A stretch of DNA of 64,000 bases from G963674685 sp963674685 (lineage in GTDB: Bacteria; Lernaellota; Lernaellaia; JACKCT01): the NCBI GenBank assembly GCA_963674685.2, contig CAXXWT010000009.1:62001-126000 (forward strand). The letters run 5' to 3'. Position numbers and translations under genes: made by a program. Below are positions 43,703 to 52,283 of this stretch, one piece after another (position 1 is the first letter of the stretch; the number at the start of each line of letters is the position of its first letter). Under the pieces are notes generated by a model. That model saw nothing but the letters and a program-made list of their open reading frames with translations, ran no database searches and was not told the DNA's origin.

Positions 43703-45292
43703 TTACATCCCGCACGCGCTGCATGTTCCCGGCGTCGATTTGTCTTCTTCATCCGCTAAGCCGGGAGGATAATAATCGTCATTGTCGTCGTCGAGCGTGT
43801 CGTCGTCGATCGGTGGAGAGTCGGGTTCGAGCGTGGCCGCCATGGCGACGTTGGATACGGGACCCGGCACGGTCAGCGAGTATGGGTAAATCCGATAGGC
43901 ATATTCGGTCAAGCTGTCGAGCCCGTAATCCAGAAAGCTTTGCGTGTCGGGGCCGACGTATGAAATCAACGCAAAGGGATCACCCGTCGCCGTCGCGCGC
44001 CTTTCGACGGCGTAACCTTGTTCGCCGATGCTCGTATCCGTCCAATGTAATTCGATTTTGGCGTCCGAATAGCTGTTCGCCTCCAGATCGGTCACGGCGA
44101 AAAGGCCCGTCGACACCGGCGCTTCGTCCGAGTAATCGCCGGACATCAACTCCTTTTTCGCCTTGACGCGATAAGTTGAATCCAGCCCCGCCGATAGCGA
44201 CGCATCGATATATTGCGTGGAATCCGGTTCGATCTGCTCCAGCACCAAAAAGGGGCCGTCGCCCGCGCGGCGTTCGATGACGTAACCGTCCTCGCACGTT
44301 GAGTTGTCCGTCCAATGAAGCTCGACATATTGACCGGCGACCATCACCGCCGTCAGCCCCGTCGGTTTGATCGGCTTGTAGACCAGCGTGTAAGCCTCCG
44401 TCGGACCCGAGACGCCGTAGTCGCCGGCCTGCGCGGTGATGCGGTATTGCCTGATGGAACATTCCGTAGCGTCGGGATCCAGGAGGGCGGTTTGCGTCGT
44501 CAGGCCGATTTGCGTCCAGAGCATTTCATCCAGCGGCCGATACTCTACGATGAACGACTCGGCGCCCGCGGGATCGTCCCAAAGCAGGCGAAGGGCCGTG
44601 CCCGCCGGTTCGTATCGAAAATTCTCCACCGGGGGCCATCCGTAATACACGCGGCTGTCGTCCCGGATTGCGGCTTCATTGCAGACCGTCGTCATGCCGG
44701 CGGTTCCGTCGGCGTTTTCTACGCCGAGGGTCGCGCCTTCGCCCATGCGCCCGGTGTCCAAGTAATTGATCTGAATCCATCCCACGGTTTCGGTGAGAAT
44801 AAGCTGCGCGGTCAGTTTGCTGTTGTAGCCGAACAGGGGAACGCGGTCGAAGGTGATGACGAAATGCCTGTAGGGTTCGGCGCCGACGACCTGGTAGCTG
44901 ATGATCCCGCCGGACGGGGGCGCCAGGTCGTCCCAATATATGTATATGGCGCCGTTGGGTTCCTGCGGCGTGGGGAGCGGACAATCGTTGTTGAATGTGG
45001 ACTGCGGGCCTGTGAATACCACGTAGCCGTTGGAAACGAGCCACAGTTCTTCATATTCCCGACCGTAAAAAGTGAAGGGGAAGGCAAGGGCGAGGTTGCG
45101 CCAGTTATCGTCGCCCATGGTCAGAGCCGTGGCGTTTTCCGTATCGATCCAGTCCCAGGAGCCTCCTTCCCGCCAGATATATCCATAGGCGTCCGGCCCG
45201 CCGCCCGCGCGGCTCGCCGCTGGAAAAACCGCCAGGGCGACAAGCAGCGCAAGCGCCGCTTTGATCCAAAAAAATTTTAGCCGAAACCTCAT
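43703..45292 (-). CDS. Secreted protein with nidogen-like and FN3 domains, CSACGM end
   Basis: 529 aa from the ATG at 45292 (GGAG eight bases before). A signal peptide (AALALLVALAVFPAASRA) precedes a region like the bacterial nidogen/PA14-neighbour type beta sandwich (about 28-200: LAFPFTFYGREYEELWLVSNGYVVFTG, GAIYIYWDDLAPPSGG, VITFDRVPLFG, LTAQLILTETVGWIQINYLDTG). Then come three fibronectin-III-like domains with the LHWTDNSTCEDGYVIERRAGDG and LHWTDTSIGEQGYAVERR patterns. The C-terminus is an acidic stretch DDDTLDDDNDD and STPGTCSACGM, a variant of the Cys end seen in the Asp-tract proteins. A longer frame upstream overlaps the ATPase gene and is not used. Likely a cell-surface binding protein. 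Confidence 0.82.
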   Translation of the reverse strand: MRFRLKFFWIKAALALLVALAVFPAASRAGGGPDAYGYIWREGGSWDWIDTENATALTMGDDNWRNLALAFPFTFYGREYEELWLVSNGYVVFTGPQSTFNNDCPLPTPQEPNGAIYIYWDDLAPPSGGIISYQVVGAEPYRHFVITFDRVPLFGYNSKLTAQLILTETVGWIQINYLDTGRMGEGATLGVENADGTAGMTTVCNEAAIRDDSRVYYGWPPVENFRYEPAGTALRLLWDDPAGAESFIVEYRPLDEMLWTQIGLTTQTALLDPDATECSIRQYRITAQAGDYGVSGPTEAYTLVYKPIKPTGLTAVMVAGQYVELHWTDNSTCEDGYVIERRAGDGPFLVLEQIEPDSTQYIDASLSAGLDSTYRVKAKKELMSGDYSDEAPVSTGLFAVTDLEANSYSDAKIELHWTDTSIGEQGYAVERRATATGDPFALISYVGPDTQSFLDYGLDSLTEYAYRIYPYSLTVPGPVSNVAMAATLEPDSPPIDDDTLDDDNDDYYPPGLADEEDKSTPGTCSACGM

Positions 45293-45443
45293 GTCGAATT
45301 CTCCGATCATGGATTCGATAAAAGCACAAAGGGCAGGGGTGCTCAATAGATCATGCCGTGAAATATGAAACAACAAGTGCGGTTGTTTAAAGAAAAGGCG
45401 GGCAATAGCGCGCTTAAGCCTGTCGAATGATCGGTTTCGGGCC

Positions 45444-46391
45444 TTACTTGTCCAGAAATGAAAGGATCTGATCGATTTCGTCGCCGGAGTCGACGGTCCA
45501 GTCCGCTTCAATTTCCGCGCGGACTTGATCCTTGTCGCCGGCGCCGAACAGTTCATCCAGCACCGTGCAGACGCTCCTTTTCGTCAGGCCCATTTCTCCG
45601 GCGAGGCGGTTGACGAGATCGACGGTGAGGTTGTGGTCGCCGGTGAGAAAGGCTTCCAGGAGGAGGTTGTCGCACAGCGTGTTGATCTGGCGCGGCGCGC
45701 CGCCGGTGACGGTGTGAACCTGGCGCAGGATGCGGTCGCTGAAAATATCAGGATCGCCTCCGGCGGTTTCGATTCGATGGGCCACGTAACGCATGGCGGC
45801 GCTGATGTCCAGCGGTTCGAGATGCGCGCGCAGGGCGATTCGGTCTTTCAAAGGCGGATCAAGGGCCAGCACCTTTTCCGTTTCCGGCAGGCCGAAAAAA
45901 ATGAAGTTGATGAGCTTGAAGCCCTGGACTTCAATATTCAGCAGGCCGCGAAACTCCTCCATGAGCTCGCGGCTTGCCAGCATCTGAACCTCGTCAATGA
46001 GAATAACCGTCTTTTTACCCATGCTGTGAATTTTACGAAGCTGCGAATAGATGCGCCCCAATAACTCGACCTTGTCGTTGGTGATCTCTTTGACGCCGAG
46101 AACCTCGGCGATCTTTTTTAAAAGCCACTGCGCCGTCACGTCGCTGTGAATGACCACGAGGAGGCCCTTGTGGTATTTGCGGTCGGGCAGTTCGTCGTAA
46201 AGGCGGCGGGCCAGCGTGGTTTTGCCGTGACCGACGGGACCGGTGCAAACGGCAAGGCCGCGCCTCCTGTCCGCCACGAATTTCAGCTTCGCCAGCGCGC
46301 GTTCGTAACTGGCGCCGGACCAGAAAAAGCGGCGGTCAGGGGCGTTGTTGAATGGCTCAAACTTAAAACCGTAGTGCTTGAGATAACTCAT
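45444..46391 (-). CDS. ExeA/MshM-like AAA+ ATPase
   Basis: 315 aa. The start MSYLKHYGFKFEPFNNAPDRRFFW is the typical ExeA-family opening (Y..FGL...PF...PD..F). Walker A is GPVGHGKTT (about 50), Walker B is VILIDEVQML, and the sensor/arginine region includes FFGLPETEKVLA and the GGAPRQINTLCDNLLLEAF winged part. Relatives assist assembly of type II secretion or type IV pilus machinery, or act in transposition as TniB-like proteins. No secretion genes are adjacent, so the partner is unknown. A GGAAGGCAAGG ribosome site precedes the ATG. It lies upstream of the FN3 surface protein on the same strand with a 150-bp gap. Confidence 0.88.
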   Translation of the reverse strand: MSYLKHYGFKFEPFNNAPDRRFFWSGASYERALAKLKFVADRRRGLAVCTGPVGHGKTTLARRLYDELPDRKYHKGLLVVIHSDVTAQWLLKKIAEVLGVKEITNDKVELLGRIYSQLRKIHSMGKKTVILIDEVQMLASRELMEEFRGLLNIEVQGFKLINFIFFGLPETEKVLALDPPLKDRIALRAHLEPLDISAAMRYVAHRIETAGGDPDIFSDRILRQVHTVTGGAPRQINTLCDNLLLEAFLTGDHNLTVDLVNRLAGEMGLTKRSVCTVLDELFGAGDKDQVRAEIEADWTVDSGDEIDQILSFLDK

Positions 46392-46762
46392 GGCCTTGCC
46401 TTCCAGCTGTTTTGTTCATTCGTGGGCGAAACCTACAGCCTTCTTTTAACTCAAGTATCCATAAAATAATTATTTAAATAAATCAAGGACTTTTTGCCAT
46501 ATATCTAATAAAATTCTTTAACTTTTTATTTCGTGACTTGCCCGGTAAAATCTTTGGTCATCCGGGATTGCCGGCCATATGCAGTCTGATCCCCTGACAT
46601 TTAAAACGATTCGACTAAAATGCGAGTGAACATTGGCGCTTCGAACATTGAGGCTCTTACCCGCTTTCGGGAAATGTGGTAATTTACTCAATAGACAACG
46701 AATTTGCGTTGAATTATTGAATTACGCCTTATCCGACAGGTTCCTTCTTGATTCCGCGATCA
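46392..46762. other. AT-rich intergenic region
   Basis: 371 bp between divergent genes (ExeA-like ATPase and a membrane protein). It must carry both promoters; no clear -35/-10 pair was chosen. Short frames here lack ribosome sites. Confidence 0.4.
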
Positions 46763-47653
46763 ATGAAAATCTCCATGCCGGTGTTTTTGAAAAACCGGCT
46801 CAAAATGGTCGATGAGGTCCGGCGGCGTTTTCCTTTTTTCTGCGTCTTCTGGGGCGCCGGTTCGATATTTTTGTGGGTGAAATATTCGAAAATATTGCAC
46901 CTGCTGCAAATCAGACGTTTCCATCAAATCGACTATCTCGGCCTCCTGTGCCTCTTATGCGCCGTGGCGTTTTATGCCCTGGCGATGACGCACGAGACCC
47001 TGAATCTTAAGCCTAAGGTTCGAAAAATCGCTGTTGGCGTAATCCTGGCGTTTTTCGCGTTTGTATATTTCAAAGGTTCTTTGGGCTATTTCAAAATGAT
47101 CGGCCTGTTTATCGCCTTTCGCCTCTGGGCGGACTCGATCCTTTTCATCCACCACCCGGACAATCGCCTCTTTCTCACCTACCACAAACGCCTCGGGATC
47201 GAAACGGTGCGACACGCATTTATTCCCGGCGCCGTATTTATCGCTTTGTTTATTTTTATGAATAAATTCGCCACCGCCATCCCAGGTGTAATCACATATC
47301 TACTGCTGACGTCCTTCGGTTTTGCGGTTTTCGGCCTGATTATTCCGTTGAGGATATTGGGAAACCTGCCGAAAAATCCCATCCTTTACGCCAGGCAAAC
47401 GAAATCTCGGACCTGGATCGACCACTTGAACATGATCGGCATGATCGGCCTTTTGCTGATCGCAGCTCTTTTTGCTTTTTATTTTTCGTGCGCCGTGCTG
47501 AGTGATTTCACAAAAGGAAATTATATCTGGAGTATCCTTTTCCTCTGGCCGATCGGCGCCATCGCTTACTGGATCTTCGCCAAAAACCCGCGCCTGTCGA
47601 GGCTGACTCTGTCGTTGGCCGTTGTGTCGTTTCTTTTATCGTTGGTCCGGTGA
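46763..47653 (+). CDS. Polytopic membrane protein of unknown function
   Basis: 296 aa from ATG 46763; ATG 46805 (MVDEVRRRF) is a plausible shorter start. About eight hydrophobic helices are visible: FFCVFWGAGSIFLWV, YLGLLCLLCAVAFYALAM, IAVGVILAFFAFVYF, MIGLFIAFRLWADSILF, AFIPGAVFIALFIFM, ITYLLLTSFGFAVFGLII, MIGMIGLLLIAALFAFYF and IWSILFLWPIGAIAYWIF. No family motif was recognised. It stands at the left edge of the AT-rich patch, with no close neighbour on the same strand. Confidence 0.7.
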   Translation: MKISMPVFLKNRLKMVDEVRRRFPFFCVFWGAGSIFLWVKYSKILHLLQIRRFHQIDYLGLLCLLCAVAFYALAMTHETLNLKPKVRKIAVGVILAFFAFVYFKGSLGYFKMIGLFIAFRLWADSILFIHHPDNRLFLTYHKRLGIETVRHAFIPGAVFIALFIFMNKFATAIPGVITYLLLTSFGFAVFGLIIPLRILGNLPKNPILYARQTKSRTWIDHLNMIGMIGLLLIAALFAFYFSCAVLSDFTKGNYIWSILFLWPIGAIAYWIFAKNPRLSRLTLSLAVVSFLLSLVR

Positions 47654-47755
47654 GCCTGACCTTAAATTAAGCTTGAGAAGAAACTGCACAACTATTTGTG
47701 ATAATTAGAATATTATGATATGTTATCAATTTCCTATTGGCATGATATTTTGGTA

Positions 47756-47783
47756 TTGACAGAAATTACCCCCCTGCTATTAT
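47756..47783 (+). promoter_or_regulatory. Sigma-70-type promoter of the broken beta-helix gene
   Basis: TTGACA (47756-47761) and TATTAT (47778-47783) with a 16-bp spacer. An AAAGGAG ribosome site follows at about 47819-47825, correctly spaced for the ATG at 47833. Confidence 0.7.
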
Positions 47784-47851
47784 CGAGCCAATGTGACAGA
47801 AAAATCTATTTTCTTTTGAAAGGAGCTTTCATATGGCGACTGTTGATCATT

Positions 47852-48792
47852 ATGACGACTCCCGTTGGGTACAACGAGGATTTAACTTTCAAGACAATTC
47901 ATTGTTTCGGTGAAGGCAATATTGTTATTGAGCCCGGGAAGTCAGGCGATGCAGTCGTTTGGAATTCAACAAGTTATTCCGGCGGGACATACAGTCCGTT
48001 TCTGTACCCGCCTGCGGGAACATGGGATATCAAAGAGGATACGCGCCCTTCCATCATTAAAGGAAGCATTGAATTGAAAAACACGAAGGGCGTGGAATTC
48101 CGCGGCATAAAGATCGACGGAGATGACGACAACAACTGCGTGATCATGAATTCCCAAAGCTACGCAAAAATGACTTACTGTCATTTCTACGGCGAAAAAT
48201 GCGCGTGCGAGGTTATGGCCAATTCCGTGGCCGTCATCGAAAACTCCTATTTTCAGGAAAATCGCATGAGCGTGTTCGTCGGCGCGAAATCCTGGCTGAC
48301 CCTGGAAGGCGATATCTACATCGAAAACGCCTGGCAATACGGCATCTATGCCTTGATGGATTCGATTGTTCAAATTAGCCCGTGGAACGAAATGCCGTTG
48401 GAGCATTTCACGACGGAAATCAAAACCACCGGCGCCAGAAAGAAATACTACGCGGTCAAGGCGATTGAAAAATCTTTCATCAAAATCTGGAACGGCCTTG
48501 TTAATTGGGGACACCCATTTTGTCGATCATCTATTTCTTGAGAACAAGCTTTAAGCATGATGGAATATTTTGAAACGACCGACGGGCCGGATGGGTGTCC
48601 CCAATTAACAATGTGATTTATCACGAGTCCGACAAGATCGGCGCGAATTACTACGGCGTTTCGCTGGAGACCATGTCGCTTTTGACCGGCGAAGAGAAAA
48701 TCGACTTCCTGATGAAAAACACGAAGGGCGAGGACGTGGAAATGCCCGTTGCGCAGCAGGTTATCGCGGACGAGTCGAGCAGCGCAAACTGA
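47852..48792 (+). pseudogene. Beta-helix protein gene broken by a palindromic element
   Basis: Residues from 47852 read as a right-handed parallel beta-helix: VGYNEDLTFKTIHCFGEGNIVIEPG, GSIELKNTKGVEFRGIKIDGDDDNNCVIMN, KMTYCHFYGEKCACEVMANSVAVIENSYFQENRMSVFVG. This type binds or cleaves polysaccharide. The frame runs into a 114-bp palindromic element (48498-48611), which adds NWGHPFCRSSIS and a stop at 48541. The lost C-terminus continues behind the element in another frame (NNVIYHESDKIGANYYGVSLETMSLL to 48792). A second oddity lies at the start: the good ribosome site and promoter serve the ATG at 47833, whose frame ends after 26 codons, while the helix frame has only the ATG at 47852 without a ribosome site. 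A frameshift near 47850-47865 is possible. Confidence 0.75.
48498..48611. mobile_element. MITE/REP-like element with 21-bp perfect inverted repeats
   Basis: 114 bp. The left end (48498-48518) and right end (48591-48611) are exact reverse complements over 21 bp, containing TTAATTGGGGACACCC. Ends with TAATTGGGGACA-type text are known next to REP-associated tyrosine transposases (IS200-like RAYT) in proteobacterial genomes, so a non-autonomous relative is likely, but no such transposase gene is in the window. No target duplication could be defined. Confidence 0.75.
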
Positions 48793-48805
48793 GCATGCAG
48801 AGCGG

Positions 48806-48824
48806 GGCGGGCCTTTCGCCCGCC
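48806..48824 (+). terminator. GC-rich terminator-like hairpin
   Basis: GGCGGGC / GCCCGCC (48806-48812 and 48818-48824) with a 5-nt loop lies 14 bp after the stop of the broken beta-helix gene. A U-run is weak directly after the stem (CTTTGC), so efficiency is uncertain. Confidence 0.6.
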
Positions 48825-48892
48825 TTTGCATCAAATAATTTTTTGTTGAACTGTAATTTCGTGATATTATCGAAAATTATGAGGATTGAAAA

Positions 48893-49204
48893 ATGGGTGA
48901 AATGAAACCTTTGACGAAAGAGGAGATTAAAAAGCGGAAAGTCATGCGGCCCTACAATCGCGAGGAGGCCAAAGAAAAGAAGAAGCTACGCCCCATAAAG
49001 CGCAAGGGCATGCAGACCAGCACGGAATTTCAGCCGGCAACGCGCGTGAAATCGGAAAAAATCATGAAGCCGATTGATCGAAGCAAGAAGAAGGTGATGA
49101 GGCCGATTGACAGGAGCGCGAAGAAAAAAATGTTTGCGGTTAAGGGTGAGGCTGTCAACGATTTCACTCCCAATGCAGTAATGGATAATACCGGTCTCGC
49201 ATAA
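48893..49204 (+). CDS. Small Lys/Arg-rich repeat protein, in frame with the next ORF across UAA
   Basis: 103 aa, very basic, built from imperfect units around MRP: KVMRPYNREEAKEKK, KLRPIKRKG, KIMKPIDRSKK, KVMRPIDRSAKK. No fold or family was recognised; the charge suggests binding to nucleic acid, polyphosphate or an acidic surface such as the Asp tracts common in this genome. The ATG follows GAGGATTG. The stop TAA (49202-49204) is followed in the same frame by coding-like sequence up to 50527 that has no start codon near its beginning, so this may be the N-terminal part of one larger protein split by a nonsense codon, or one made by readthrough. Confidence 0.65.
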   Translation: MGEMKPLTKEEIKKRKVMRPYNREEAKEKKKLRPIKRKGMQTSTEFQPATRVKSEKIMKPIDRSKKKVMRPIDRSAKKKMFAVKGEAVNDFTPNAVMDNTGLA

Positions 49205-50527
49205 AAAAAGAAGTTTTACGCTGGTCCTGTCTATACTCAAGGCTATCCGCCACAGTATCATGGTTTTCTAAGGAAAGCATATATTGAAATAACACATGAT
49301 ATTTCTTCCAGTGATCGGCATGGTTCCCTGGTATTCAATCCCAATGGGAGGCAAAAGGTCACTATTCCTGTTACTTTTTCCGCAAGTAGCGGTAGTACGA
49401 CTATCGATATAGCATATTCTCAGGATGGGACTAATTATTGGGCGATTATGAATAGTAGTCTTGTCAATCCTACAGAATGGGATCCGATGAACCTGAAGCT
49501 TTTTGATGACATACGTATTGATTTGAATGAAGGAAAGATTGAACTGGAAAATGTGTTTATTTTGTTAAATGGTAAAACCTTTCTGAACGACCCATTTTTA
49601 ATAAATGGCGTTTGTATTCCAGTTACAGTTACTGCCTTCAAACCTGTGTGCTTATGGAATTATATTAGAGATTATCGCTTAAACTTAATTAAATATAAAT
49701 ATGCTTCTAACAGAGGTCCGGCCCATGCATCCCGAATACTAGAACTAGCAGCAAATGAACTATTTCAAGCATGGAGTCCAAAATACTGCCCTTGGAATTG
49801 GGAAAAAAATCGACCTAACTATTGGTGTTCTGAGTTCTATTGTTATGTATTGCGAAAGGCTTCCCATGGAATATGGGACTGGAATGAAAACCTAGAAGAC
49901 TTTGCATCTAATTGGGTAACAGATAATTTCAAAGCGCTTGATCTATATTATGAGCCAAGGAATACAGTATATGAGGATTTGGGAGATTTGATTTTGCCAG
50001 GAGATTATGCAAAAATTAAACGAAGTGGGCATAGTACGATGTTTGTTACATGGGTCAAGAGCCCTGTTGATAGAACTCCAGTGGATTTCGATCCAAGCCT
50101 TGAAGGAAATTATTTTCTTGCAATCGGTGGAAATCAAAGAACAGAGATTGTTAATATATCTGTCTATAGCTTGTATAATGATCCTTCAAGAATTGGTCGT
50201 GATGAAATAGTTTGGGTGGATAGTGATGCCAATCATGGAGACTATGATAATTTTACCGATGATGAAGATTATGATGGCTTCGGAAATACTCACGCGCTTT
50301 TAGAGCTAACTGCGTTGGAACTTGCATTAATAAATTTTCCTTTTGGTGCATCCCCTATCCCAGACAATCGAATTTACTTGGACGTTATCAGGGAGGGGCT
50401 TGCTAATCAGTCAGTCGTTGATCTTGATACAATTAAGATTGATCCAATAAGGCAGAATTTTCGCTACGACAATTTTCGTAAATTTGCAAAGATATTTAAG
50501 AAACTGAGAGCCAATGACATGAAATAA
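49205..50527 (+). pseudogene. Start-less ORF: beta region plus papain-like (NlpC/P60-type) domain
   Basis: The frame is open from 49205 to the stop at 50527 (about 440 codons) and continues the frame of the 48893 gene. The first ATG is at 49448, but the text before it is protein-like (YAGPVYTQGYPPQYHGF, AYIEITHDISSSDRHGSLVF, VTIPVTFSASSGSTTIDIAYSQDGTNYW), a beta sandwich that would be lost with that start. Later NRPNYWCSEFYCYVLRKA and PGDYAKIKRSGHSTMFVTW give a Cys and a His spaced as in NlpC/P60- or DUF2272-like papain-fold hydrolases. Codon use is AT-rich compared with the rest of the window. Either a gene inactivated by a single UAA or a readthrough product; a functional shorter protein from 49448 cannot be ruled out. 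Confidence 0.6.
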
Positions 50528-50550
50528 TCGTTTCGAAAATGAGGTGAATG

Positions 50551-52041
50551 ATGCTTAGTTTCTGCAAGACAATGTTGGTCATGTTGACTTTCAGCTTGTT
50601 GACTTCTCTCTTATGCGCTGTGAATACCGTTAGTGCACACATCAACTATCCACGGGATATCCTGGCTTCTCCTGACGGAGGTGTTGTTGTTACCGGTTAT
50701 GCAGTTGGCTATCTCGACACCGTGCGATATTCAGAAGACGGGCAGCTCCAGTGGATTCACAAAATCGATCTGCCTGAGGTTGAAAGCGGGAAAGGTAGCA
50801 TCCTTTTTCCTGTTACGGAATATAGTATCAGACTGCACGATGCTTCAGATGGGAATATTATTATCAGTTGGGATTGGATGTTTGAAACATATTTATTGAA
50901 TTCATTGGGTGAAAAGCTTTGGGAAATGGATTTTGATTTTAACGAACTTGAGTATTACTGCGACGAAGTCCAAGCAGCAAAAGTTTCTGTCTTTGATGAA
51001 GAATATGGACTATCATTGCTTGGCGGTTGTTGCGCTGGTTGGGGATGTGATGGCCCGGGGATAATTGTCAACTATAGTTCATCTTATGAGTATACCTGGA
51101 GTACATATAATGATATCGATCCATATATATGGTACGATAGCGAAACATTTTATAATGCTGAACTTACAAATGATGGGTATTTATATACATTTGGAGGAAT
51201 TCAATGGGTTTTAAGACTGTACGATAGTTCCGGTAATGTCATTTGGGAGAATTCTGATCATGAGGTTGAGTCGAATTTACTTTACAATATGGCAATAACA
51301 CCGGATGATGATATTGTTGTATTTATTGGATTCGAACGTGACCTTCTAATTCGGAAATATGCCATTAGTGGCGATATTATGTGGTCTAAGTTGATCACAA
51401 ATGATGAAGGACGAGATTTGTCAGTACGCAAACCCTTGGTCGATTCGAATGGCAACATTTTTATCTCTTATAGCGGCTATACACTTGCTCAAGAAAAAAC
51501 AAAACTGTTCTTGATGAGAATGGATGCAGATGGCAATGTTATATGGAATATTCGGTATGGACCTGATGACCCAGTGGAAAGTTGGTTAAATGATATCGTC
51601 TTAACAAATAACAACAAGATAGTAATGGCTTTTTCATCTTTGATGTCCGATTCAATAGAGCATCGCGAATTGCTCTGCATATCGATGGATGGGGCCGAAA
51701 TCTGGTCCATTGAATTTGAAGAGAGAATGGGGCCGGTTGCGCTTGACACCAATGAAAACGGGGAAATATTCCTGACTTTTTCCGATAAGGAGATTGACGA
51801 TGATTATTATTATCGAACCGTGAAAATTGATGAAGACGGCCACATTCTATGGCAGGTCGACTACCCAGAAACAATGCCGGACGATGACGATGCGGATGAT
51901 GATTCCGCGGATGACGACATTGACGACGATTCCGACGACGATTCGTCAAATGACGATATCAATGATGATGTAAACGACGACGCTGATATCCAAGCTGATG
52001 ACGATGATGACGATGACAGCGACGCTTGCGGTTGCTCCTGA
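50551..52041 (+). CDS. Secreted beta-propeller protein with Asp tract and CGCS end
   Basis: 496 aa from ATG 50551 (GAGG six bases before its spacer); ATG 50548 is equivalent. A signal peptide (MLVMLTFSLLTSLLCAVNTVSA) precedes PQQ-like/beta-propeller blades: DILASPDGGVVVTGYAVGYLDTVRYSEDGQLQW, ELTNDGYLYTFGGIQWVLRLYDSSGNVIWE, PLVDSNGNIFISYSGYTLAQ, RMDADGNVIWNIRYG, VKIDEDGHILWQVDYPE. These resemble SBBP-like repeats found in exported proteins. The last 55 residues are an Asp tract (DDDDADDDSADDDIDDDS) ending SDACGCS. The body is AT-rich while the Asp tract is GC-rich, so tail and body may have different histories. Probably a surface-exposed binding protein. Confidence 0.82.
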   Translation: MLSFCKTMLVMLTFSLLTSLLCAVNTVSAHINYPRDILASPDGGVVVTGYAVGYLDTVRYSEDGQLQWIHKIDLPEVESGKGSILFPVTEYSIRLHDASDGNIIISWDWMFETYLLNSLGEKLWEMDFDFNELEYYCDEVQAAKVSVFDEEYGLSLLGGCCAGWGCDGPGIIVNYSSSYEYTWSTYNDIDPYIWYDSETFYNAELTNDGYLYTFGGIQWVLRLYDSSGNVIWENSDHEVESNLLYNMAITPDDDIVVFIGFERDLLIRKYAISGDIMWSKLITNDEGRDLSVRKPLVDSNGNIFISYSGYTLAQEKTKLFLMRMDADGNVIWNIRYGPDDPVESWLNDIVLTNNNKIVMAFSSLMSDSIEHRELLCISMDGAEIWSIEFEERMGPVALDTNENGEIFLTFSDKEIDDDYYYRTVKIDEDGHILWQVDYPETMPDDDDADDDSADDDIDDDSDDDSSNDDINDDVNDDADIQADDDDDDDSDACGCS

Positions 52042-52283
52042 TCGATCATGCCAAATGCGAAACTCTTTTGCATGGCAAACTTTATCGGCTGCGCGGATAG
52101 AGTGACATCCCATTATCGAAGGCAGTTGAAAATTTTCACGTATCGCGAGGAATACCGCGGCGCGGGTATCGCAAATTCCTTTTCCTCTCCGTTGGATTTT
52201 CGACTCGCGTGTTCCCGGCGTTTGGTTGACATGCCTTTCAAGGTTGGGTAAGCATTGGCAACTTGTTTTCCGGGGCGTTTTAC

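Noticed and set aside
43465..43752. 95-codon basic protein on the minus strand
   Set aside because: No ribosome site, overlaps the FN3 protein gene in another frame, and the composition is that of AT-rich noncoding DNA.
45293..45556. 88-residue N-terminal extension of the FN3 protein
   Set aside because: It overlaps the ATPase gene by 113 bp and would hide the signal peptide that starts at 45292 behind a good ribosome site.
45444..46391. TniB-type transposition ATPase
   Set aside because: The N-terminal ExeA signature is strong and no TniA-like integrase or element ends are nearby.
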